A stretch of DNA of 64,000 nt from Cellvibrionaceae bacterium (GTDB lineage Bacteria > Pseudomonadota > Gammaproteobacteria > Pseudomonadales > Cellvibrionaceae). The stretch covers positions 1-64,000 of the forward strand of contig JAOXRV010000044.1 in NCBI GenBank assembly GCA_025800435.1, given 5' to 3'. The notes beneath the pieces are model-generated. The model did not search any database and was not told the DNA's origin. It saw only the letters and a program-made list of their open reading frames with translations. Below are positions 36,369-45,062 of this stretch, one piece after another. A program made the position numbers and the translations under genes. Within the stretch, counting starts at the first letter, position 1; each line of letters opens with the position of its first letter.

Positions 36369-36854
36369 ATGCAACAGTTACAACAGCAAAAACCCACTGA
36401 AGTACCCACACTGGTGGTGCCCGTAGCCGGCTTTACCCTGTTACTGCCGACGGTATCGGTGGCAGAGATGGTGCCGTATCGCAAATCTCGTTTTTTACCT
36501 GAAAAAACGACTGGGCCGCTCAGTGGTTATTTGGGCCGTTACGAGTGGCGCGATCAGCAAGTGCCATTACTATCGTTTGAAGAACTAAACGGCCTGCCCC
36601 GGGGCGAGGTGTCCGGCTATAATCAGGTGGCCATTATCAATGCCACTGGGGTGGATAAAAATTTGGCCTATGTAGCGCTAATCGCCCAGGGTATTCCTCA
36701 CCTAATGCGCATTACCCCAGCGACCATCACGCCAAGTGAAGATGCGCCGGAGTTGCCCTTTGTCACAATGACGGTGGTGGCTGAGGGGCGGGAGGCGGTG
36801 ATTCCCGATGTGGCGGCACTGGAACGCGAGGCTTTAGGACAGCTAGGGCACTGA
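36369..36854 (+). CDS. chpC: CheW-like adaptor ChpC
   Basis: A 161-residue CheW-type protein (VPVAGFTLLLPTVSVAEMVPY; QQVPLLSFEELNGL). In Pseudomonas, ChpC is the last gene of the cluster and acts as a second adaptor between receptors and ChpA. It lies 27 bases after chpB and convergent with rsmE. The CheW signature is weaker than in PilI, as expected of ChpC. Confidence 0.85.
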   Translation: MQQLQQQKPTEVPTLVVPVAGFTLLLPTVSVAEMVPYRKSRFLPEKTTGPLSGYLGRYEWRDQQVPLLSFEELNGLPRGEVSGYNQVAIINATGVDKNLAYVALIAQGIPHLMRITPATITPSEDAPELPFVTMTVVAEGREAVIPDVAALEREALGQLGH

Positions 36855-36940
36855 GCCAGGTCCTAGAGGTTCTGCGAGATGTAAGCTTGAAGGGTAGGGG
36901 GTACTTTCGCCGTAAATGACTTTAGGACCGGGCGAGTAAC

Positions 36941-37669
36941 TTAAAAATCTCCCCAGCGCTGTTGCAGCAAACTTAAGGCGACTATCGGCGCTGTCTCGGT
37001 GCGTAAAACTCGTGGCCCCATGGTTAGGCCCTTAAATTCTTGCTGGCGTGCCCGTTCAATTTCCTGCTCGCTTAAACCACCCTCGGGGCCAATCAGCAGC
37101 ATGGCGCTGTTGTCGGCTAGTTTATAATCGCCGAGGCCGGCACTGTCTCGATGATGCATAACCAGTTTAAGGCCGGCGACCGCTTGGCTTAAGAAATCGT
37201 CTATTTTTTGAACCGGGTTAAGTGCTGGCAGACGGCTGCGGCCGCACTGCTCGCAGGCGCTAATAATTATTTGTTGCCAGTGTTTGTGTTTTTTTTCCAG
37301 CCTGGGGCCGCTGAGTTTAACTTCGGTGCGGCTAGTAAACAGAGGGCTGATTTCACTAACCCCCAGTTCTGTGGCCTTTTGCAGTACCCAGTCCATACGC
37401 TCGCCCCGGGAGATACCAATGGCCAAGTGGGTATGCAGAGGGGATTCGCCTTGTGCGCTGTAACTCTTGGTAATCTTTACACGGGTGACTTTTTTACCTG
37501 TCTCATTAATAATAGCGAGATATTCATTGCCCGTTCCATTAAATAGTACTAGTTCCCGACCGGCGCTCATCCGCAGCACTCGGCTTATATGGTGGGATGG
37601 CCCCTCTTCCAGCTCGACTTCGGCCGCATTTTGTAGGTCTTGGGGGGTATAGATTCTGGGTACGCGCAT
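36941..37669 (-). CDS. rsmE: 16S rRNA m3U1498 methyltransferase RsmE
   Basis: A 242-residue SPOUT methyltransferase that methylates U1498 of 16S rRNA. It has the N-terminal PUA-like part (HHISRVLRMSAGRELVLFNGTG) and the SPOUT signature LLIGPEGGLSEQEIERA plus GPRVLRTETAPIVAL at the C-terminus. Length equals the E. coli enzyme. It is divergent from the response regulator at 37778 and marks the end of the conserved part before the accessory block. Confidence 0.96.
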   Translation of the reverse strand: MRVPRIYTPQDLQNAAEVELEEGPSHHISRVLRMSAGRELVLFNGTGNEYLAIINETGKKVTRVKITKSYSAQGESPLHTHLAIGISRGERMDWVLQKATELGVSEISPLFTSRTEVKLSGPRLEKKHKHWQQIIISACEQCGRSRLPALNPVQKIDDFLSQAVAGLKLVMHHRDSAGLGDYKLADNSAMLLIGPEGGLSEQEIERARQQEFKGLTMGPRVLRTETAPIVALSLLQQRWGDF

Positions 37670-37777
37670 AGAATTAGATGGATTTAGCGATTTCAGATGA
37701 TATAAGCGCCAGCTTTGTCGGTGAGGTCGTAATAGTAGCAGATAAGTCGTTATAGATAAGTAGAAATCGAGAGGTCC

Positions 37778-38419
37778 ATGAAAGCGTCGCTGTTAATAGT
37801 TGAAGATTGCGAAGCCACCCGCGAGCGAATGGAAAATGCCATTATCGAGGGGGGAGAGTATCGCTTAGTGGGGTCGGTGGGTTCTTTTAAAGCGGCCCAG
37901 GCATTATTGGAAAGCGCTGCACCGGATATTCTGCTGACCGATTTAGACCTGCCCGATGGCAATGGTATCAATCTAATAAAAATGTTGAGTCTGCCACATA
38001 TAACCACCCAGCTGGCGATTGTAATCACGGTTTTTGGCGATGAGGAGCATGTGATTAAAGCCTTGCGCGCGGGTGCCTCGGGCTATTTGTTAAAAGATGA
38101 TGACTTTATTGAGATCAATAGTGCAATCGGTCAAATGCGTGATGGTGGAGCGCCCATCAGCCCCGGTGTGGCGCGCTTTTTATTGCAAGAGTTAAGCCCT
38201 GCACCTAAGCGCCAGGAAGACAGACCAGTGGGCTTAAGCGAGCGCGAAAACGAGATTCTACTGTTGGTGAGCAAGGGCTATACCTCCAAAGAAATCGGCA
38301 ATATGCTCAATGTCTCTTTTCACACGGTCAACGCCCACGTAAAAAATATCTATAAAAAACTGGCTGTCACCAATCGCACCGGCGCCATTTATGAGGCCAC
38401 CAAAAAAGGCATTATCTAA
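37778..38419 (+). CDS. LuxR/NarL-family response regulator
   Basis: A 213-residue two-domain regulator. The receiver has DC at residues 10-11, phosphoacceptor D55 in ILLTDLDLPDGNG and a lysine in GYLLKDDDF. The LuxR-type helix-turn-helix (about 145-205) reads LSERENEILLLVSKGYTSKEI and HTVNAHVKNIYKKL. It lies first in a tight group with a TonB receptor, a binding-protein-like protein and a NarX-type kinase. It is therefore probably the partner of the kinase at 41342 and controls this group (inference). An AGAGG ribosome site precedes the ATG. Confidence 0.92.
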   Translation: MKASLLIVEDCEATRERMENAIIEGGEYRLVGSVGSFKAAQALLESAAPDILLTDLDLPDGNGINLIKMLSLPHITTQLAIVITVFGDEEHVIKALRAGASGYLLKDDDFIEINSAIGQMRDGGAPISPGVARFLLQELSPAPKRQEDRPVGLSERENEILLLVSKGYTSKEIGNMLNVSFHTVNAHVKNIYKKLAVTNRTGAIYEATKKGII

Positions 38420-38428
38420 GGTTTTATT

Positions 38429-40423
38429 ATGTCTAAACCCCTGTATTTGACTGCGTTGTTATTGGCTAGCCAGGCACAGGCGGTAGATGAAATCTTAGAG
38501 TTTGAGCTTCCTTTAGTTGTCAGTGCCAGCCGCATCACCCAAACCGCCCTTACCAGCCCTGCGGCTATTACGGTGATCGATAAGCATATGATTGCCGCCA
38601 GCCCCTATAACGATATTGCCGACCTCTTGCGCCTGGTGCCGGGTTTTCAGGTGGCCAAGGCCGATGGCCGAACATTTTCGGTTAACTCTCACGGCGGTGG
38701 TTGGGAATACGCCAACCGCATGCAGGTGCTAGTAAATGGCCGCTCGACTTATTTGCCCACGCTGTCGGTGGTTGATTGGGATAATTTGGGTGTGCATATT
38801 CAGGATATCGAGCGAATTGAAATAGTGCGCGGGCCCAGCGCCTCGGCCTACGGCTCCAACTCATTCTCTGCGGCCATCAATATTATTACTAAGGCCGCTG
38901 CTATCGATGAGGCCTATAACATCAGCACCCGAGTGGGCAATAACGGCGAGCGTGAAGTGCTGGGTCGCTATGCTGGCCGCAGCGAGCAAATGGACTACCG
39001 CCTGAGCCTGTGGAAGCGACGCAATAATGGCCTGGATAGTTTTCACGACTTTCGAGACCACAACAACTTCTCTTTTAGTGCTCGTACAGATTTGCGCGAG
39101 CGGGGCGAGCTGGATGTCGAGTTCAACCTGTTTAAGGGCAAGACCGGAGCCGGTGAGTTTGATTTGCTTGAGCGAGTTGACCGGCAGGTGCAAGGGTTTG
39201 GGGCCAAGGTTGCCTGGGCGAAAAACGTCAGCGCCAGCGAAGAGCTAAAGCTACAGCTCTACTATAACTACCGCAATGATGATGACCTGAGCCAAACCAT
39301 CCCTCTGGCCGACATTTTCGGGGTATCCCAGCAGGTGTTTGAAGCGATTACCGGCGCCGATGATGTGGTGTATCGCACTGGCTATAACACCCACCGGGCT
39401 CGGCGGCTGGATTTTGAAACCCTATACAGCTGGTTTAAGGACTCTGGCTTTAAAGCGGTTGCAGGCCTCGGCATACGTCAAGATTTTCTCAAAAGTGTTT
39501 CCTACTTCCCTCAAAAAGGCGAGGTAGAGGAAACCAGTTTGCGCGGCTTTGCCAATGTCCAACAACCCCTGTTAAAGGGGCTGCTGCTCAATGCCGGTGT
39601 GCTGTATGAGCTGCCCGGTGATGACAGCGGCCACTGGTCGCCCCGTTTAAGTCTTAACTGGAGCTTTCAGCCTCAGCAAAGTTTTCGGATGAGTGTGTCT
39701 AAGGCCTACCGCATGCCGTCTTTGCTTGAGGCCAACTTTTTTACCGAGACTCGTTTAAGTAACGGTTTTATAGTGGATAAACGCTATTATACGGATCGGG
39801 ATATCTCCGCCGAACAACTACTGAGTTACAGTTTGGGCTACCAGGGTAAATACCGAGCCTGGCAGTGGGAGCTCAATTTGTACAAGGAAGAGTACGACCA
39901 TATGATCGATTATGTGATCGATTATAATATTATGGACCTCGCCCAGGATCACGCCTCTCGGGTTGGTAATTACGATAGTTATGACGCCTACGGTGTCGAA
40001 GGCGAAGTAATATACCGGCCCCAGCTGGATCAATTTATTCGCCTGCACTTTAATCGCGGTAAAAGCCTGCAGAAATCACTGCACCGTTTTAACTACAACG
40101 GTGTGCCCGAACGTTATCGCTACTACCGCGATCGAGCGCCAGAGAACAGTGTGGGTCTGCTCGCGGTACACAAGTTTGGTGCCTGGCAGTTTAGCCTCGG
40201 CGCTCAGTATATGGGGGCGGTGCACTGGGACGGCTTCGGCGATCGGGTAAAATCCTATAGCCGCTACGATGCCAGTGTGCAGCGTTACTGGGCAATCGGT
40301 CAGCAGCAACTCAAGCTTAAGCTCGGCGCCCTGAGTTTTGGTGGTCACTACCACGAGTTTCATCGTGAGCTGGAAGTAAAACCCGAATACTACCTAAGCC
40401 TGTGCTTGAGCGGTCGCGAATGA
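38429..40423 (+). CDS. TonB-dependent outer-membrane receptor
   Basis: A 664-residue protein with a short signal peptide (about 18 residues). The plug domain (residues 30-150) shows SPAAITVIDKHMIAASPYNDIADLLRLVPGF and IERIEIVRGPSASAYGSNSFSAAINI, and a beta-barrel runs to the end. It would take up a scarce ligand with TonB energy. The barrel ends YYLSLCLSGRE and lacks the usual final aromatic residue. The stop overlaps the next start (ATGA), which might have fixed this end. No recognisable Ton box was identified. The ligand is unknown. Confidence 0.88.
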   Translation: MSKPLYLTALLLASQAQAVDEILEFELPLVVSASRITQTALTSPAAITVIDKHMIAASPYNDIADLLRLVPGFQVAKADGRTFSVNSHGGGWEYANRMQVLVNGRSTYLPTLSVVDWDNLGVHIQDIERIEIVRGPSASAYGSNSFSAAINIITKAAAIDEAYNISTRVGNNGEREVLGRYAGRSEQMDYRLSLWKRRNNGLDSFHDFRDHNNFSFSARTDLRERGELDVEFNLFKGKTGAGEFDLLERVDRQVQGFGAKVAWAKNVSASEELKLQLYYNYRNDDDLSQTIPLADIFGVSQQVFEAITGADDVVYRTGYNTHRARRLDFETLYSWFKDSGFKAVAGLGIRQDFLKSVSYFPQKGEVEETSLRGFANVQQPLLKGLLLNAGVLYELPGDDSGHWSPRLSLNWSFQPQQSFRMSVSKAYRMPSLLEANFFTETRLSNGFIVDKRYYTDRDISAEQLLSYSLGYQGKYRAWQWELNLYKEEYDHMIDYVIDYNIMDLAQDHASRVGNYDSYDAYGVEGEVIYRPQLDQFIRLHFNRGKSLQKSLHRFNYNGVPERYRYYRDRAPENSVGLLAVHKFGAWQFSLGAQYMGAVHWDGFGDRVKSYSRYDASVQRYWAIGQQQLKLKLGALSFGGHYHEFHRELEVKPEYYLSLCLSGRE

Positions 40424-41352
40424 AACCCTGGTTCTGTGTTTTACTGTTGAGCTGCAGCGCGCTGCTGCCACAGTGGGTCAGTGCCGATGTCTTGTTGTTA
40501 TTACCCAATCGCCAGCCCTCCTTTATCAATGCTGCTGAGCTGATAAAAAAGCAAATGCTGGCCAACGGGGTGCAGGCCGGGCAGGTTAAAATTCGAGATA
40601 TCGGGCAGGCCGCTGCTTGGGATGAAGACGATTTAATACTGCCCCTGGGGCCGCTCGCCGCTGGCTTCGTTCAGCGCCAAAGTGTGGCTAACTCGGTGTT
40701 GTACACTTTTGTGCAAGAAGCGTTTGTGCGCGAGCTGCCGCGCCAGGGGCTTGCCAACTGGGCGGCGGTTGTTATTGATCAGCCTCTTGAGCGTATGGTG
40801 GTATTGGCCGATGCCCTAAACGAGGGGCGCTATAAAAACAAAATACTGTTACTGCATTCATCTGCCAACCAAGCCCTGGCCGAGCAAATTAAACGCCTGC
40901 CAACGTTAAAGCACGCCGAGCTGGAAAATATACCCCTGGCGACAACTGGCTTGGCGGCAGGGCTAGAGAGCCGCTTATACAACGCTGGGCTATTGCTAGC
41001 GCCGAGCGACCCAGAGCTGTGGCGCGGTAAAAATGCGCGCTGGCTTTTGTTGCAAGCCTATAACTATCGCGTGCCGATATTGGCCTACAACCCGGCCCTG
41101 ATTAAGGCCGGCGCTATGTTGGCGATATATTCAGAAAAACAAGCGATTGCCAAAGAAAGTGCTCGAATCGCTACCGCTTGGCTGCGCCAGCAGCGTTTTA
41201 AGCCAGGCCGTGTGCACTACGCCGAGGCCAGCGTAGCCGTCAACGACAGTATTGCCCAGGCATTGCATTTTAATGTTGAAGAGCTGCAGGCACTTATTGA
41301 GCGCATTAAAAAGCTCAAGCAGTTTCAGGAGGGGCTAAGCCATGGGCGCTAG
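40420..41352 (+). CDS. Periplasmic substrate-binding-like protein (ABC_sub_bind type)
   Basis: A 310-residue exported protein with a signal peptide (residues 1-22, ending WVSA). Its style is that of the COG2984/ABC_sub_bind proteins: a two-lobe layout, the segment YNYRVPILAYNPALIKAGAMLAIYS and the end SVAVNDSIAQALHF. No ABC permease or ATPase lies nearby, so it more likely presents a ligand to the adjacent sensor kinase than serves transport (inference). The ATG at 40420 overlaps the receptor stop by four bases, and its own end overlaps the kinase start by 11 bases, showing coupled translation. Confidence 0.75.
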   Translation: MKPWFCVLLLSCSALLPQWVSADVLLLLPNRQPSFINAAELIKKQMLANGVQAGQVKIRDIGQAAAWDEDDLILPLGPLAAGFVQRQSVANSVLYTFVQEAFVRELPRQGLANWAAVVIDQPLERMVVLADALNEGRYKNKILLLHSSANQALAEQIKRLPTLKHAELENIPLATTGLAAGLESRLYNAGLLLAPSDPELWRGKNARWLLLQAYNYRVPILAYNPALIKAGAMLAIYSEKQAIAKESARIATAWLRQQRFKPGRVHYAEASVAVNDSIAQALHFNVEELQALIERIKKLKQFQEGLSHGR

Positions 41353-42772
41353 CAGCATTCGCCGCCAATTGTTGAGCCTGGCCTTGATGCCACTGTCGTT
41401 AACCATTTTGGCGGTTAGTGTTTTGGCCGTGGTGGCGTCTTTGGAGGATATTGAGTCACGCTTAAAGCAGCGCGGCCAAGATATTGGCAAGCAAGCCGTG
41501 TTGATGTCGGAGTTTTACTTTTACACCGGAGATCAGCTGCAGCTCAATAATGTCGCCGCTATTGTGGCGGGTTTGGAAGGGGTTAGCAGTATTCGCTTTC
41601 TAAATGCCCAGGGCGAGGTAATGGTAAAGCGCCGCAATAATGCGGCGGATAAAGACTTGGATGATCAACATTTGTTTGTGATCCCGATATACAGCAAGGG
41701 CATCAGTCTGGATGAGGTCGCGCAGTTGGCGGGTGCGCAAACTGAGCTGAGCGAAAAACTGGGCAGTATTGAAATCTCGCTATCGAAGGCGGCGTTGACA
41801 CCGCTGCGTGAGGCCGCCTATATGCGTATTCTGTTGGTGGCCCTAGGGGCACTGCTGCTGGGAGTGTTGATGGTGTATTTATTTGGGCGCCGTTTAAGTG
41901 CAGCGCTTAGTGAAACCATTGAAGCGGCAAAGTCGGTAAAACGGGGCAATATGAATAGCCGCGCGCCGGAAAATGGTGAAGGTGAAATACTGGAGTTTCA
42001 AAAAGTATTTAACCGCATGGTGGGCTCGGTGCAGCAGAACGAAGTCCAGCTGCAAGATCGTATCAATAGCGCCACTCGCTCTTTGAATGAAACCGTGGCA
42101 GAGCTTTCCCAAAGCAACCGCGAGTTGGCCGCGACCCGCCAGGCAACCATTGAACTTGAACGCAGCAAGGCCATCTCGGATGAGCGCGCCCGTATCATGA
42201 AAGATATGCACGATGGTATTGGCGGCCAGTTGGTGGCTTCCTTGGCGCTGATTGAAAAAGAGCAAAACAGTGAGATTCGCGCGAATATTTCCAGTACCCT
42301 GCGCGAGTGCCTGGATGACCTGCGCCTGATTATCTTATCTTTAAATATGCGCGATAGTACTGTGTCGGCGGTGTTGGCGGATTTTAAGTACCGCGTCCAT
42401 AAAAAACTGCAAAAACTGGAGATCGAGCTGATCTGGGAGGTCGACGATATTGCCGACCATATCAGCTTACAGCCCCAGCAGAGCCTGCATTTATTGCGTA
42501 TTTTACAAGAAGTGTTTACCAACACCTTAAAGCATGCAGGCGCCAGCCAAATACACCTAAGGCTTACAAGTGAGCAGGGTAAGGTGCGCTTATCGATTGA
42601 CGATGATGGAATATTCACGCTGGACGAGGAGCAGCGCGACTGCCACGGCTTGAATAATATGCAGTGGCGCGCGGCTGAGCTGGGTGGCAATTTAACAGTC
42701 GCTTGCAACGAGGCCGGTGGTTGCGCAGTGCGTTTAGACTTTGCAGCTGCCGATTTATCAGAGGTGCCCTAG
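41342..42772 (+). CDS. Sensor histidine kinase, NarX/UhpB type (HisKA_3)
   Basis: A 476-residue membrane kinase. TM1 is at about residues 10-32, a periplasmic domain of about 130 residues of the BarA-like sensor style follows (RGQDIGKQAVLMSEFYFYTGDQL), TM2 is near 162-183 and then HAMP. The phosphorylated H290 is in IMKDMHDGIGG, and the ATPase domain shows VFTNTLKHAGAS and LSIDDDG. HisKA_3 kinases pair with NarL-type regulators, which fits the regulator at 37778. The final residues SEVP and the stop come from a dispersed repeat. The start overlaps the preceding gene. Confidence 0.9.
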   Translation: MGASSIRRQLLSLALMPLSLTILAVSVLAVVASLEDIESRLKQRGQDIGKQAVLMSEFYFYTGDQLQLNNVAAIVAGLEGVSSIRFLNAQGEVMVKRRNNAADKDLDDQHLFVIPIYSKGISLDEVAQLAGAQTELSEKLGSIEISLSKAALTPLREAAYMRILLVALGALLLGVLMVYLFGRRLSAALSETIEAAKSVKRGNMNSRAPENGEGEILEFQKVFNRMVGSVQQNEVQLQDRINSATRSLNETVAELSQSNRELAATRQATIELERSKAISDERARIMKDMHDGIGGQLVASLALIEKEQNSEIRANISSTLRECLDDLRLIILSLNMRDSTVSAVLADFKYRVHKKLQKLEIELIWEVDDIADHISLQPQQSLHLLRILQEVFTNTLKHAGASQIHLRLTSEQGKVRLSIDDDGIFTLDEEQRDCHGLNNMQWRAAELGGNLTVACNEAGGCAVRLDFAAADLSEVP

Positions 42773-42797
42773 GGTCGGGGTATTCAGAGGTGCCCTA
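42756..42797. repeat. Two direct copies of the dispersed repeat end
   Basis: Bases 42756-42772 and 42781-42797 are 17-base near-identical direct copies (16 of 17; core CAGAGGTGCCCTA). They are the reverse complement of the GGCACCTCTGAATA repeat seen elsewhere. The first copy holds the last codons and the TAG stop of the sensor kinase. Confidence 0.75.
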
Positions 42798-42856
42798 AGC
42801 ATTGATTGGTCGAAGATCGCCAACTGGCAATAGCTGATGCAGCCCCCATGGAGATA

Positions 42857-43297
42857 TTAAATGGGCTCTGTAATTTGAATAGCCCGAATGCGAGACTCCA
42901 CCATTTCGACTGCCCGTGATTTCATGGCCTCTGGCATATAGCTACGGTTGATTAAATCAATAATTGTTTTCTGGCTGGTCTTTAGCTTGGTAATGAACGT
43001 TTGAATAGGTTTTTCTTGCAAGCCAAGTCGCCGCCCTAATTCAAGGAAGTCAAAGCCGGTGTAATAGCCGTAATGGCTGTAGCTATCAGTAAATTCTTCA
43101 TCTCCAGCTTCTTGATCGTGCAGCAATCCAAGTGCCTACAATCCCATACCGGAATCCTCGGCTCTAAAGGCATCGCAAAATAAGCAGTCGTAGTTAGGGC
43201 TTAGCTTGTCGTAGAAGCGGCCGCTGTTATCCGGGAGTCGCTGAACACTGAAATTTTTGAGGTGTAGATCATCGTTGCCGGTGGCATAGGCTAGTAT
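42857..43297 (-). pseudogene. Remnant of a HipA-family kinase toxin (C-terminal part)
   Basis: One reading frame from about 43297 down to the stop at 42857 encodes LILAYATGNDDLHLKNFSV, then KLSPNYDCLFC, then TGFDFLELGRRLGL. This is the pattern of the catalytic and C-terminal parts of HipA-type serine/threonine kinase toxins. The frame is broken by an in-frame TAG after EDSGMGL (near 43140) and has no N-terminal half; it begins exactly at the edge of the inverted repeat 43297-43378. No HipB-type antitoxin is nearby. Only the last 89 codons appear as an intact open frame. It is a decayed toxin gene, probably left by an insertion or deletion. Confidence 0.75.
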
Positions 43298-43378
43298 GAG
43301 GCTGTAAAAACATCTGTGTTTTAACCCTAATGAGAGGGATCAACGAATACCATTCATACAGATGTTTTTACGGTCTCA
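43297..43378. repeat. 82-bp element with 21-bp inverted repeats between hipA remnant and phoD
   Basis: Bases 43297-43317 and 43358-43378 are reverse complements at 19 of 21 positions (core GTAAAAACATCTGT), with a 40-base centre. One edge lies one base from the stop codon of phoD; the other edge is exactly where the hipA frame ends. It may be a small insertion element, or an inverted repeat that serves as a phoD terminator. Confidence 0.7.
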
Positions 43379-43379
43379 G

Positions 43380-45062
43380 TTATTTGGCTTTACGATATTT
43401 TAATTGACCGTTTTGCTTTTCAATAATTGCCTCTTTAATGCGCTTCACCTTGTACTTTTCTGTCAACACATTATCGACGCTGATAAATTCTGCTTTGGCC
43501 TGCTTGTGGTCTAAGCTCAATTTAACAAAGCCTCGGTGCAGGTTGTCTGTCCATTCCACCTCTTTGTTGTGTTGGGCCAATAGCTTATCCATATGGGCGG
43601 CCTTGTCCCGGTCGTAGTTTTCGAAATCTCCCGGTGAGGTGATGCCGGCAGTGCCTAATTCTACGCCCATTGGCTCATTGTTTTTATTGTAAAGGCTGTT
43701 GGTCCAAAAGCTGTGGCTGTCACCAGTCAGAACTAACAGGTCGTTTATGCCGCGGCTCTTATTTTGCTGGTAAAAAGCCTCGCGCGCGCCGGGGTAGCCA
43801 TCCCAGGTATCCAAGTACAGAGGTAAGTCCAGCTCGCCCAGGCGACGGAACTGGGCATGCTCATCGGCAACCGGATCGTAGCCCTCGGATTTCTTTTGCC
43901 CCAATATGGCGGAGACATCGGGCATATGGGTGCGCGCCATCGGAATTTGGTTGCCGAGCAAATGCCACTGGCTGTTTTGTACCGCATCGCTGGCAATGGC
44001 CTTGCCATAGAAACTTTTCATATGGGCCGATAGCATTTCTCGGCCCGGAGCGGCAAGTACCTTATCCAAAAAGCGCTGGCGATCCTCGCTTGTGTTAATT
44101 TCAGCCAAGTGATCTTTATAGTCTACCTGTAAGCTGCGCCCAGTGTGGCGAGTCTCTAGGGTGAGCAGACTGGCCAGGTCACCAAACTGAAAGTGACGCC
44201 AAAGTTGTTCGCGGCTGCGGCCGGGCCCGGGGTCGCGCACTGGCATCCACTCATAATAGGCTTGCACCGAAGCATGGCGACGGCTGCCCCAATCGCCCTC
44301 TGTTTCGCTCTGGTGATTTTGGGCGCCTTGCATATGGGGGTTATTGGTAGACTCGTGATCATCCCAAGTGGGAATCAGCGGATGCGCCGCGTGCATTAGG
44401 CGCGAGGCGGGGTCGGCTTTGTATTGGGCGTGGCGTTGACGGTAGTCGGCCAAGCTGACAATTTCATGGCTGGGCTGGTGGTTTCGGTTGATGGTTTTGC
44501 CGGTTTTGCCGCCGTAGCCATCGTGGCCGTATTCATAAATATAGTCGCCCAGGTGCAAGATAAAATCGATATCTTTATCGGCGGCGATAACCTCATAGGC
44601 ATTAAAGTAGCCAAATGGGTAGTTAGAACAGGAGGCCACCGCGATACACAATTTATCGACCTTGCCCACCGGGGTGGTGCGGCTGCGGCCGGGTTCGGAG
44701 TAAACCCCCTGATATTCAAAGCGATAGTAATAAACCTGGCCGGGTTTGAGGCCTTGTGGCTCCACTTTAACGCAGTAGTCGCGGCTGGCATCGGTGTTGG
44801 CCTGGCCCTGCTGTACAATTGTTTGAAAATTATCGTCTGCAGCCAACTGCCAGTTAACTTGGGCGCTGTTGTCGCTGCTACTAATACGCGTCCACAGTAA
44901 TACACTGTGTGGGCCCGGCTCGCCGCTGGCAATGCCGTGTTGAAACACAGCTTGTACTTTAGGGTCGCTGCTGGCGGCGATAACTTTGGCCGCAAAACTA
45001 CCGGCGCCAATACCGGCTAGGGAGGCCTTGAGTAGGCGTCGACGAGATAGTTCTAAATTCAT
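43380..45062 (-). CDS. phoD: Alkaline phosphatase PhoD (Tat-exported)
   Basis: A 560-residue phosphodiesterase/phosphomonoesterase. It begins with a twin-arginine signal (SRRRLLKASLAGIGAGSFAA). An N-terminal beta-domain follows (about 38-135; FQHGIASGEPGPHSVLLWTRIS), then the metallophosphatase domain with VASCSNYPFGYFNAYEVIA, DFILHLGDYIYEYG, PTWDDHEST and LTGDSHSFW. PhoD enzymes use Fe and Ca to release phosphate from esters outside the cytoplasm. Start and stop overlap with the upstream phosphatase gene (ATGA). It belongs to the same minus-strand unit as the TonB receptor at 46190. Confidence 0.93.
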   Translation of the reverse strand: MNLELSRRRLLKASLAGIGAGSFAAKVIAASSDPKVQAVFQHGIASGEPGPHSVLLWTRISSSDNSAQVNWQLAADDNFQTIVQQGQANTDASRDYCVKVEPQGLKPGQVYYYRFEYQGVYSEPGRSRTTPVGKVDKLCIAVASCSNYPFGYFNAYEVIAADKDIDFILHLGDYIYEYGHDGYGGKTGKTINRNHQPSHEIVSLADYRQRHAQYKADPASRLMHAAHPLIPTWDDHESTNNPHMQGAQNHQSETEGDWGSRRHASVQAYYEWMPVRDPGPGRSREQLWRHFQFGDLASLLTLETRHTGRSLQVDYKDHLAEINTSEDRQRFLDKVLAAPGREMLSAHMKSFYGKAIASDAVQNSQWHLLGNQIPMARTHMPDVSAILGQKKSEGYDPVADEHAQFRRLGELDLPLYLDTWDGYPGAREAFYQQNKSRGINDLLVLTGDSHSFWTNSLYNKNNEPMGVELGTAGITSPGDFENYDRDKAAHMDKLLAQHNKEVEWTDNLHRGFVKLSLDHKQAKAEFISVDNVLTEKYKVKRIKEAIIEKQNGQLKYRKAK

